Assembly (NCBI GenBank): GCA_964540575.1 | Contig: CAZINI010000007.1 | Location: 33,867-97,866, forward strand | Length of the DNA: 64,000 nt | From: UMGS1889 sp964540575 | GTDB lineage: Bacteria; Bacillota; Clostridia; Oscillospirales; Ruminococcaceae | Direction of reading: 5' to 3' | Shown here: positions 25,291-32,801 of the stretch, one piece after another | Layout of the letters: each line of letters starts with the position of its first letter | Numbering within the stretch: position 1 is the stretch's first letter | Notes under the pieces: model-generated | What the model saw: the letters and a program-made list of their open reading frames with translations, nothing else | Database searches by the model: none | What the model was told of the DNA's origin: nothing | Translations under genes and position numbers: made by a program

Positions 25291-25324
25291 CAGGTCTGTT
25301 TCCTAGGCAGACCTGCGTTTTTTA
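25291..25324 (+). terminator. terminator of the 48-aa gene
   Basis: Stem CAGGTCTG/CAGACCTG with a nine-base loop, then a run of T broken only by the CG just after the stem. Confidence 0.9.
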
Positions 25325-25387
25325 TTTCCGTATTCCTAAAAAATCTGCATAATTTTTTTGTCAAAAGGTATTCCATTTTGGTGAAAA

Positions 25388-25396
25388 ATATGATAT
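25388..25396 (+). promoter_or_regulatory. extended -10 promoter of the ior operon
   Basis: A TATAAT preceded by TGA gives the extended -10 form TGnTATAAT. No good -35 is seen 17 bp upstream. Position is approximate to one or two bases. Confidence 0.5.
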
Positions 25397-25447
25397 AATT
25401 AGTTTTATGATGAAATCACTAAAAAATTGAAAGGAACTTTATTGATT

Positions 25448-27175
25448 ATGAAAAAGCTTATGCTTGGAAATGAAGCCTTTGCAAGAGGTCTTTATGAGGC
25501 GGGTGTTACCGTTTGCTCCAGCTATCCCGGTACACCGTCCACCGAGATCACCGAGGCTGCTGCCAAATATAACGAGATCTACTGCGAATGGGCTCCCAAT
25601 GAAAAGGTCGCTCTTGAAGTCGCTGCGGGTGCTTCTATTGCGGGGGCAAGGTCGTTTTGTGCTATGAAGCATGTCGGGCTGAACGTTGCAGCCGATCCGC
25701 TGTACACATTCTCGTACACGGGAGTGAACGGCGGTGCTGTTATCGGTGTTGCAGATGACCCGGGAATGCATTCATCTCAGAACGAGCAGGATTCCCGTCA
25801 TCACGCAATTGCGTCAAAGGTGCCTATGGTAGAGCCTGCGGATTCCTCCGAGGCTAAGGAGTTCACGAAGCTTGCTTATGAGCTGTCGGAGAAGTTTGAC
25901 ACGCCCTTTATCGTCAGAATGACAACGAGGATTTCCCATTCTCAGTCGGTGGTGGAGCTTTGCGAACGTGAGGAACGTCCCCTGAAAGAATATGTGAAGG
26001 ACGCTTCAAAGTATGTCACCCTTCCCGCACATGCAAGAAAGCTTCATGTCAAGGTTGAAGAGAGAACGGAAGCTCTCCGTGAATATGCGGAAAACTGTCC
26101 TCTCAACCGTGTTGAATACAACGATAAGAAGATAGGCATCATTACTTCGGGTGCACCATATCAGTATTCCAAGGAGGTATTCGGAAAGAACGCTTCCTAT
26201 CTTAAGCTGGGAATGGTAAATCCTCTGCCCGTTAAGCTGATAAAGGATTTTGCCGCTCAGTGTGAAACGGTCTATGTTATCGAAGAGCTGGACGATATTA
26301 TCGAAAGCCACTGCAAAAAGATAGGCGTTGCCGTTAAGGGCAAGGAAATATTTGGATTTACAGGCGAGCTTTCTCAGGCTATTATTGCAGATAAGCTGCT
26401 GGGCGAAAAGAAAGAGTTTTCCGAATTTTCCGAGAATGTTCCCGTTCGTCCTCCCGTTATGTGTGCGGGATGTCCTCACAGGGGCGTTTTCTATGTGCTG
26501 AACAAGCTCAAATGCGTTGTTTCGGGAGATATTGGCTGCTACACTCTGGGAGCGTCCGCACCGCTTTCGGCTATGGACACTACCATTTGTATGGGTGCTT
26601 CCGTCAGCGGTCTGCACGGTATGAACAAGGCAAGGGGAGCGGAGTTTGAGAAGAAAGCCGTTGCCGTTATCGGAGATTCTACCTTTATCCACAGCGGTAT
26701 CACGGGGCTTGTGAACATTGCGTACAATGCCACAAATTCTACCGTTATTATTCTCGACAATTCCATCACGGGTATGACGGGTCATCAGCAGAACCCCACC
26801 ACGGGCTACAATATCAAGGGCGACCCCGCCGCTAAGATAGATTTGGAAGCACTCTGCCGTTCCTGCGGCATCAACCGTGTAAGAGTGGTTGACCCGTATA
26901 AGATGAGCGAGGTGGAAGCTGCTGTCAAGGAAGAACTGGCTGCGGAGGAACCGTCCGTTATCATCTCAAGGCGTCCCTGTGCGTTGCTGAAATATGTCAA
27001 GCACAAGCCCGCTCTTAAGGTGGACAGTGCAAAGTGCGTCGGATGCAAAATGTGCCTGAAAATTGGCTGTCCCGCTATTTCCATTCACGACGGTAAATGC
27101 GTTATCGACCATACACAGTGCGTAGGCTGCGGCATTTGCAGGGAAATGTGCAAGCCCGGGGCTATCTGCGAATAA
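25448..27175 (+). CDS. iorA: indolepyruvate:ferredoxin oxidoreductase, alpha subunit
   Basis: About 575 aa. An N-terminal pyruvate-oxidoreductase-like domain starts MKKLMLGNEAFARGL with CSSYPGTPSTE. A thiamine-diphosphate domain includes GDSTFIHSGITGL and the later NSITGMTGHQ. The C-terminal ferredoxin part binds two [4Fe-4S] clusters (CVGCKMCLKIGCP and CVGCGICREMC). Known reaction: oxidative decarboxylation of indolepyruvate and other aryl pyruvates to aryl-acetyl-CoA with reduction of ferredoxin. The start could be ATG 25448 or TTG 25442, which is better spaced from AAGGA. iorB follows 13 nt later. Confidence 0.96.
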   Translation: MKKLMLGNEAFARGLYEAGVTVCSSYPGTPSTEITEAAAKYNEIYCEWAPNEKVALEVAAGASIAGARSFCAMKHVGLNVAADPLYTFSYTGVNGGAVIGVADDPGMHSSQNEQDSRHHAIASKVPMVEPADSSEAKEFTKLAYELSEKFDTPFIVRMTTRISHSQSVVELCEREERPLKEYVKDASKYVTLPAHARKLHVKVEERTEALREYAENCPLNRVEYNDKKIGIITSGAPYQYSKEVFGKNASYLKLGMVNPLPVKLIKDFAAQCETVYVIEELDDIIESHCKKIGVAVKGKEIFGFTGELSQAIIADKLLGEKKEFSEFSENVPVRPPVMCAGCPHRGVFYVLNKLKCVVSGDIGCYTLGASAPLSAMDTTICMGASVSGLHGMNKARGAEFEKKAVAVIGDSTFIHSGITGLVNIAYNATNSTVIILDNSITGMTGHQQNPTTGYNIKGDPAAKIDLEALCRSCGINRVRVVDPYKMSEVEAAVKEELAAEEPSVIISRRPCALLKYVKHKPALKVDSAKCVGCKMCLKIGCPAISIHDGKCVIDHTQCVGCGICREMCKPGAICE

Positions 27176-27188
27176 GGAGGATCTTCTG

Positions 27189-27770
27189 ATGAATACAAAA
27201 TCTATTATGATAGTAGGCGTAGGCGGACAGGGTTCGCTGCTTGCTTCGAGAATTCTCGGAAACGTCCTGCTGGCACAGAATTATGACGTTAAGGTGTCCG
27301 AGGTGCACGGAATGAGTCAGCGTGGCGGCTCGGTTGTTACATATGTAAAATACGGCGATGAGGTTTGCTCTCCCATTATCGAAAAGGGCGAGGCTGACGT
27401 TATCATTTCCTTTGAACAGCTGGAAGCGGCAAGGTGGCTGCCTTATCTGAAAAAGGGCGGACATTTGGTGGTTTCCGAGCAGAAGATGGACCCTATGCCT
27501 GTAATCACCGGTGCGGCGAAATATCCCGAGGACATTCTCGGCAAGCTTTCCGCTCTCGGTGCGGACGTTACCTCGGTGGATGCTCTCGGTCTTGCTGAGG
27601 AAGCGGGCAGTCCGAAGGCTTCAAATGTTGTGCTGATGGGCGTTGTGTCCACGAAAATGGAGCTTCCCGAGGATGCTTGGCAGAAGGCTTTGGAGGAATG
27701 TGTTCCCCCGAAATTCCTGGAGCTGAATAAAAAGGCGTTTGAATTGGGAAGAAAAGCGGGCGGTAAATAA
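27189..27770 (+). CDS. iorB: indolepyruvate:ferredoxin oxidoreductase, beta subunit
   Basis: The 193-aa protein has the gamma-domain fold of 2-oxoacid oxidoreductases: SIMIVGVGGQGSLLASRIL at the N-terminus and SEVHGMSQRGGSVVTYVKYG. It pairs with IorA to form the active enzyme. AAGGAGG precedes ATG 27189. Confidence 0.95.
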   Translation: MNTKSIMIVGVGGQGSLLASRILGNVLLAQNYDVKVSEVHGMSQRGGSVVTYVKYGDEVCSPIIEKGEADVIISFEQLEAARWLPYLKKGGHLVVSEQKMDPMPVITGAAKYPEDILGKLSALGADVTSVDALGLAEEAGSPKASNVVLMGVVSTKMELPEDAWQKALEECVPPKFLELNKKAFELGRKAGGK

Positions 27771-27796
27771 AGCATATTGGGGTGAAGCTTGGTACT

Positions 27797-28249
27797 ATGG
27801 ATTTTATCTGGATAGCAGCTGCATTGCTGTGTGCATTTTTTGGAACTGCCGCTCTTATAAATGTCAGGCGATTTAATGATCAAATATGGAGCATTGAAAA
27901 ACACAGCATTCAGGTTTACGGAACAGTAAAAAGCTGCGAACTTGAAACAAAAGGAACCGACTTCGTCAGACGCCCCGTTATTGAATATGAGTTGAACGGT
28001 ACAGTCAGAATTATTGACGATTTTACCGTTGATAAAAACAAAAAACTATCTGAGGGTCAGATAGTTACGGTTATTCTTAATTCAAATGACGAAAGCGAAT
28101 ATCTCATAAAAGAAACCATAGACAGCAAGGAGTATTTGAATGTTGAAGGCGGTATGGGCGGACGCAGCGGAGTATCGTCGGCGGTTATCGGTTACCTTTC
28201 GGCAGTCGGTATAATTCTTATGCTTATACTGAAAAACAAAGTATTTTAA
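27797..28249 (+). CDS. two-helix membrane protein, DUF3592-like
   Basis: About 150 aa. A membrane helix is at each end (WIAAALLCAFFGTAALI and SAVIGYLSAVGIILMLIL), with a soluble beta-rich part between (VYGTVKSCELET, VIEYELNGTVRI, EGQIVTVILNS). This layout resembles DUF3592. Function is unknown. The start may be ATG 27797 or GTG 27782; neither has a strong ribosome site. It sits between iorB and paaK, inside an otherwise catabolic operon, and its codon use looks less optimised than its neighbours. Confidence 0.65.
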   Translation: MDFIWIAAALLCAFFGTAALINVRRFNDQIWSIEKHSIQVYGTVKSCELETKGTDFVRRPVIEYELNGTVRIIDDFTVDKNKKLSEGQIVTVILNSNDESEYLIKETIDSKEYLNVEGGMGGRSGVSSAVIGYLSAVGIILMLILKNKVF

Positions 28250-28305
28250 GCACAGACGCTGAATATTCGGCTTCTGACGCTAAAAAATAAATGGAGGTCA
28301 AAAAA

Positions 28306-29613
28306 GTGGAAAACTATTGGAACAAAGAAATCGAATGTATGCCCTATGACGAAATGAAAAAGCTTCAGAGCGAGCGTCTGGTTGCTCAGGTGAAGCACGT
28401 TTACGACAATGTGCCTTATTACAAGAAGCTGATGGACGAAAAGGGAGTTACCCCCGATGACATCAAGTCGGTGGACGATCTTCACAAGCTGCCTTTCCTT
28501 ACAAAGGCCGATCTTCGTGATGCATATCCCTACGGTCTGCTGGCAAAGCCCCTGTCTGACTGCGTAAGAATTCAGTCCACCAGCGGAACTACGGGCAGAC
28601 GTGTGGTTGCATTCTACACTCAGCACGATATTGACCTTTGGGAGGACTGCTGTGCAAGAGCTATCGTTGCGGCAGGCGGAACAAAGGACGACGTTTGTCA
28701 GGTATGCTACGGCTATGGTCTGTTCACGGGAGGTCCCGGTCTGAACGGCGGTTCTCATAAGGTAGGCTGTCTGACCCTGCCTATGTCCTCGGGAAATACC
28801 GAAAGACAGATCCAATTTATGCAGGACCTTGGTTCTACTATCATCTGCTGCACTCCTTCTTATGCTGCATATATCGGCGAAACCATCAAGGAAATGGGCA
28901 TTTCCCCCGATGACATAAAGCTGAAAGCAGGTATTTTCGGTGCAGAGCCTTGGACAGAGGAAATGCGTCGTGAGATAGAGAAGTCCCTTGGCATCAAGGC
29001 TTACGACATTTACGGTCTGACCGAAACAAGCGGTCCGGGCGTTGCTTTTGAATGCTGTGAGCAGCACGGCATGCACATTAACGAGGATAACTTTATCCCC
29101 GAGATAATCGACCCCGACACTGGCGAGGTGCTTCCCGAGGGCAGCAAGGGCGAGCTGGTATTCACAAGCATTACCAAGGAAGCATTCCCTCTGCTCAGAT
29201 ACAGAACAAGAGATATTTGCGTGCTGACAAGAGAAAAGTGCTCCTGCGGCAGAACGCTTATCAGAATGTCCAAGCCTATGGGCAGAAGCGACGATATGAT
29301 GATAATCAGGGGCGTAAATGTGTTCCCGTCCCAGATCGAAACCGTACTTATCAAGCAGGGCTATGCTCCCAACTATCAGATCGAGGTAGACAGAGTGAAC
29401 AACACCGATACTCTGGACGTTTACGTTGAAATGTCCCAGGAACAGTTCTCCGATCAGGTCAAGGACATTCAGGATAAGGAGAAGGAGCTTGTTGCTGCTA
29501 TCACTCAGATGCTGGGTATCCGTCCCAAGGTACATCTTGTATCTCCCAAGACCATCGCTCGTTCCGAGGGCAAGGCTGTAAGAGTTATCGACAAGCGTAA
29601 GCTGCATGACTGA
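28306..29613 (+). CDS. paaK: phenylacetate-CoA ligase
   Basis: 435 aa of the acyl-adenylate family. Motifs: IQSTSGTTGRRVVAF (P-loop), AYDIYGLTETSGPG, RYRTRDIC, and the C-terminal domain ending EGKAVRVIDKRK with the catalytic Lys. It links arylacetate to CoA or, run backwards with IOR products, releases arylacetate with ATP gain. The likely start is GTG 28306, 8 nt after GGAGG; ATG 28291 lies inside that site. It is in line with iorAB and the ACT gene, as in known Clostridia and archaeal clusters. Confidence 0.94.
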   Translation: MENYWNKEIECMPYDEMKKLQSERLVAQVKHVYDNVPYYKKLMDEKGVTPDDIKSVDDLHKLPFLTKADLRDAYPYGLLAKPLSDCVRIQSTSGTTGRRVVAFYTQHDIDLWEDCCARAIVAAGGTKDDVCQVCYGYGLFTGGPGLNGGSHKVGCLTLPMSSGNTERQIQFMQDLGSTIICCTPSYAAYIGETIKEMGISPDDIKLKAGIFGAEPWTEEMRREIEKSLGIKAYDIYGLTETSGPGVAFECCEQHGMHINEDNFIPEIIDPDTGEVLPEGSKGELVFTSITKEAFPLLRYRTRDICVLTREKCSCGRTLIRMSKPMGRSDDMMIIRGVNVFPSQIETVLIKQGYAPNYQIEVDRVNNTDTLDVYVEMSQEQFSDQVKDIQDKEKELVAAITQMLGIRPKVHLVSPKTIARSEGKAVRVIDKRKLHD

Positions 29614-29649
29614 TATGCATCATTATTTTACATAAAGGAGGAAAATCTT

Positions 29650-30081
29650 ATGTCCATAAAGCAGATCTCAATTTTCGTAGAAAACAAGCCCGGAAAGCTG
29701 TCCGCCGTTACCGCACTTCTCAGGGACAACGACATTGACATCAGGGCACTTTGCATCGCTGACACTAAGGATTTCGGCATTCTCAGACTTATCGTAAATA
29801 ACCCCGACAAGGCATGTGAGGTGCTGAAGGAGGCTGAATGCACAGTTTCCATCACCAATGTTATCGCTATCGGCATCTCCGACAAGCCGGGCGGACTTGC
29901 CGCTGCTGTGGAGGTTCTGTACGCCGCCAATATCAGCGTTGAGTATATGTACGCATTTATTTCCAAGAGCGACAGCGAGGCTTACGTTATCCTCAGAGTT
30001 CAGAATAACGAAACAGCTTCCGCCGCTTTGGAGGAAAACGGCTTCAAGGTACTTTCTCCCGAGGACGTTTACGATATGTGA
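29650..30081 (+). CDS. tandem ACT domain protein
   Basis: The 143-aa protein has two ACT domains: residues 1-68 (KQISIFVENKPGKLSAVTAL) and 72-140 (AIGISDKPGGLAAAVEVLY). ACT pairs bind amino acids. Beside iorAB-paaK it is likely an aromatic-amino-acid sensor for the pathway (inference). AAGGAGG precedes ATG 29650. A terminator follows at 30102-30137, closing the operon. Confidence 0.9.
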   Translation: MSIKQISIFVENKPGKLSAVTALLRDNDIDIRALCIADTKDFGILRLIVNNPDKACEVLKEAECTVSITNVIAIGISDKPGGLAAAVEVLYAANISVEYMYAFISKSDSEAYVILRVQNNETASAALEENGFKVLSPEDVYDM

Positions 30082-30101
30082 TTTTTTCCCGGAAATTGGA
30101 G

Positions 30102-30137
30102 CGGGGCATTGCTTTTAAAGCAGTGTCCCGTTTTTTT
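30102..30137 (+). terminator. terminator of the ior-paaK operon
   Basis: Stem CGGGGCATTGCTT with AAGCAGTGTCCCG, loop TTA, then seven T. Confidence 0.93.
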
Positions 30138-30521
30138 ATTATTATAGTATATACTATATATAATGCAAAAAAATCTCAAAGGAAACTTCCAAACCAAAAC
30201 AAATCGGCAAAAGCAAAAGTTTGTTTATTCTGCATATAGATGCGAATTGCATTATAGCGTATTTTAATAAATATGCCCACAAATCAAAGATTTTTGCAAA
30301 TTATTTTACCGAAAAAGTGGGAGAATGTTCTCAAAAATGACAGTTTCTGACAGGCGAAAAAGCGTGTTGGGTAACAGTTTTTTGGGTTTTGTTTGATTTG
30401 CATAAGTGAATGTTAATTTTCTGTGGAAGTTCAACGAAAACAAGGTTAAAAACAAGGGTTATCTGTCGAGGGGACAAGTATCTTTTGTGCAATTCCAACA
30501 ATTCGACCCTCGGTTTTTCGT
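30138..30521. other. AT-rich intergenic region with a terminator-like hairpin
   Basis: No convincing gene is seen over about 380 bp. CGAGGG near 30465 pairs with CCCTCG near 30510 across a loop of about 35 bases, followed by GGTTTTTCG. This is terminator-like and could end an unannotated small RNA, but no matching start was found. Confidence 0.4.
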
Positions 30522-30550
30522 TTGACAAACAGCCTTAATTTAGCTATAAT
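30522..30550 (+). promoter_or_regulatory. consensus promoter of the G5/3D gene
   Basis: -35 TTGACA (30522-30527), 17-bp spacer, -10 TATAAT (30545-30550). The roughly 105-nt leader contains a strong hairpin: CGGTTAC and AAAA pair across the 12-bp palindrome CAGCGGCCGCTG with TTTTGTAAC and CCG. Confidence 0.9.
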
Positions 30551-30661
30551 AACGAAAGACTACAAAACGGTTACGAAAACAGCGGCCGCTGTAATTATTT
30601 TGTAACTAACCGAACGCCGTTCTGCACGGCTAGCTTTGTATTTGAAAGGAACTACCGATTT

Positions 30662-31657
30662 ATGAGCAGATTTACACGAATTAACGATTCGGCTGAAACA
30701 GAATCCGCACAGAAAAAGGCTGTTTTAAAAATAGCAGGCTCTGCATTCACCGCTCTGGCACTTGCCGCAGTTATCGGCGGCATTGCAGGCGACGCACAGG
30801 ACGCCGCAGACCCCTCTGCAATTGAGGAGCGGCTTTCCGCATACTATTACACAGAGCCTGAGGAAATACCAGAGCCGCAGTTCTTTGAGGTTACACTCAC
30901 TGCGGACGGCAAGGATCACAAGCTTTCCTACGAGGAGGGTTCGGGTGCAACGGTTGCTGACGTTCTCAAGGGTGCAGGCGTTACCGTTGACGATGATGAC
31001 CTTATCAACGTGGGACTTAATGAAAAGATAAATAAAAACACGGAAATTATCATCAACCGTGTGGAAAAGCAGTATGAGGTTTCCGTGGAAACCATCGACT
31101 ACAAGACAAATTACAAGAATGACCCCAACTATGCTGTTGGTCACTCGGAAGTCGTTGTTGAGGGCGAGGAAGGTTCTGTTGAGATAACAGAGCTTGTGAC
31201 CTACATAGACGGCAAGGAATCCAAATCCGAGGTCGTAAGCAAGGAAGTTACCGAGCCTGTGGATAAGGTCGTTGTGAAGGGCACCTGTCCCGCTGCTCCC
31301 ATTTCTCAGCTGACCGCTCCCGACAGCCTTGTTTTTGACGAGAACGGTGCTCCCGTTTCATACAGCCGTGTTATTACGGGAAAATCCTGTGCATATTCCG
31401 CAAAGCCCGGTGCTAAGACCGCCAGCGGCAGAACTGCAATGGTCGGCTATGTTGCCGTTGACCCTGCAATCATCCCTTACGGCACTGAGCTGTACATTGC
31501 AACCACCGACAATTCCGCTGTTTACGGCTATGCTATTGCCGCAGACACAGGCACGGCACTTCTTGACGGCCGCATCGTGGTTGACCTGTTTATGGAGAGC
31601 TATGACGCTTCCTGCGACTGGGGTGCACGTCAGGTTAATATTTATGTGCTGAATTGA
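30662..31657 (+). CDS. G5 and 3D domain protein (YabE/RpfB-like wall protein)
   Basis: 331 aa. An N-terminal signal-anchor (IAGSAFTALALAAVIGGIAG) is followed by a DUF348 ubiquitin-like domain (about 75-135, VTLTADGKDHKLSYEEG), a G5 domain (about 135-220) and a C-terminal 3D domain (about 235-330) with three Asp motifs (VAVDPAIIPYGTELYI, AIAADTGTAL, RIVVDLFME). 3D domains resemble the MltA lytic transglycosylase barrel, so a peptidoglycan-cleaving role outside the cell is likely. The gene is alone, with a perfect promoter, structured leader and bidirectional terminator. Confidence 0.9.
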   Translation: MSRFTRINDSAETESAQKKAVLKIAGSAFTALALAAVIGGIAGDAQDAADPSAIEERLSAYYYTEPEEIPEPQFFEVTLTADGKDHKLSYEEGSGATVADVLKGAGVTVDDDDLINVGLNEKINKNTEIIINRVEKQYEVSVETIDYKTNYKNDPNYAVGHSEVVVEGEEGSVEITELVTYIDGKESKSEVVSKEVTEPVDKVVVKGTCPAAPISQLTAPDSLVFDENGAPVSYSRVITGKSCAYSAKPGAKTASGRTAMVGYVAVDPAIIPYGTELYIATTDNSAVYGYAIAADTGTALLDGRIVVDLFMESYDASCDWGARQVNIYVLN

Positions 31658-31675
31658 TCTGAATATTTTTATATG

Positions 31676-31726
31676 AAAATACCCTGCCTGCATCTCACGA
31701 AATGTGAGCTTGCGGCAGGGTATTTT
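31676..31726. terminator. bidirectional terminator
   Basis: Thirteen-base arms AAAATACCCTGCC and GGCAGGGTATTTT pair exactly. Inside, CTCAC pairs with GTGAG. It serves the G5/3D gene and the convergent glycohydrolase gene. Confidence 0.9.
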
Positions 31727-31734
31727 GCTGAGTT

Positions 31735-32547
31735 TTACGGTAAAGAATAGTGTTTTTTGAATTCATTTACCACGCTTTTTATGGTATGGTCTATTCTGCT
31801 GTTGCAGAATTTTACGATTTGGGCGGGTATATTATGATAAAACGCTTCGGCTATTGCACCTGAAATACAAGCCATTGTATCGGCATCGCCGCCAAGTGAA
31901 ACTGCATTGCGGACGGCACTTTCATAATCCTCCGAATCCAGAAAAGCGATTATTGCTTGAGGTACACTGCGGTCTGCTCTGCTATTAAAAGCATATTCGG
32001 TGCGAATTTCATCGACAGATCTGTCAAGGTCATATTTGAATTTGCGGCATACATATTCACGAATATCTGATTTGCTTGCTCCGTTATTAGCAAGAAAAAC
32101 TGCTGATGCAACAGCCTGTGCACCCTTTATCGCTTCTTTGTGATCATGGGTATATACTGCACTTGCTTTCGCCTGCAATAAAACCTGATCAATATCATCA
32201 AAGGCATATCCTATCGGTGCTGCACGCATAGCTGCCCCATTGCCATAGCTGTGCTGTTTACTGAAATCAGAGTGGTCAGCTGCCCATTTGGAAAACATCT
32301 GCCCATATCCTGCATTCGGATAAAAAGAATAATACTGTTTATACCTGACAGCATATTCAAAAGCACGATTATTAAGTTCCATGCTTTTAATTGGAAGCGG
32401 GTTGTCAAGTATTGCTTTGCATACGGCTGCTGTCAGTACGGTATCGTCTGTGAAGGTACTGTCACGATGAAATTCGAAGTCTACATTTTTTGTACAGTGT
32501 ACTTCATAGTATGAACCGATAATATCGCCATATATTGCCCCGTACAT
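31735..32547 (-). CDS. ADP-ribosylglycohydrolase family protein (DraG-like)
   Basis: 270 aa. Motifs for the two-metal site are present: YGAIYGDIIGSYYE at the N-terminus, STFTDDTVLTAAV, and GGDADTMACISGAIAEAFY near the C-terminus. The family removes ADP-ribose from arginine or other acceptors, or cleaves related compounds; the target is unknown here and no ADP-ribosyltransferase is adjacent. Start ATG 32547 follows GAGGGAG by 8 nt; the longer frame is upstream of that site. Lower GC and weaker codon bias than its neighbours suggest later acquisition (inference). Confidence 0.88.
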   Translation of the reverse strand: MYGAIYGDIIGSYYEVHCTKNVDFEFHRDSTFTDDTVLTAAVCKAILDNPLPIKSMELNNRAFEYAVRYKQYYSFYPNAGYGQMFSKWAADHSDFSKQHSYGNGAAMRAAPIGYAFDDIDQVLLQAKASAVYTHDHKEAIKGAQAVASAVFLANNGASKSDIREYVCRKFKYDLDRSVDEIRTEYAFNSRADRSVPQAIIAFLDSEDYESAVRNAVSLGGDADTMACISGAIAEAFYHNIPAQIVKFCNSRIDHTIKSVVNEFKKHYSLP

Positions 32548-32677
32548 ATTAACACTCCCTCGCTTTGAGTCGGAAACATACATTGAACGGTATTCCCAAA
32601 GTAATTAAAAAAATATGCCAAGTTTTCCATCACAAAGAGATTTGTTCTGTAAAGTAAAATCTCCCCATCATTAGGTA

Positions 32678-32768
32678 GGTACCGACAAAGAAGTTTTACC
32701 GATACCGAGCGACAAACCTTTATCATTTCGCTAATTAACAAACGAAATGATAAAGGTGTCGCCCCTTT
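32678..32768 (+). repeat. family-2 repeat, copy D
   Basis: A roughly 90-bp block from GGTACC to GCCCCTTT, about 85% identical by eye to the inverse of 38752-38842. It contains a perfect 14-bp stem, CCTTTATCATTTCG with CGAAATGATAAAGG. An outer stem of CTCCCC/GGGGAG at about 32661-32778 frames it. It lies just beyond the purA stop, so it may also act as a purA transcript end. Confidence 0.75.
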
Positions 32769-32801
32769 TGACGGGGAGGCTATTTATATTTGCTCGCTAA
32801 A

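Noticed and set aside
28246..29607. 453-aa open frame antisense to paaK
   Set aside because: Fully overlaps a well-conserved enzyme gene and has no recognisable domain.
30331..30528. 65-aa minus-strand frame in the gene-free region
   Set aside because: No ribosome site, no motif, and it overlaps the terminator-like hairpin.
30551..30661. c-di-AMP (ydaO-type) riboswitch before the G5/3D gene
   Set aside because: Genomic position would fit, but none of the conserved blocks of that riboswitch were found.
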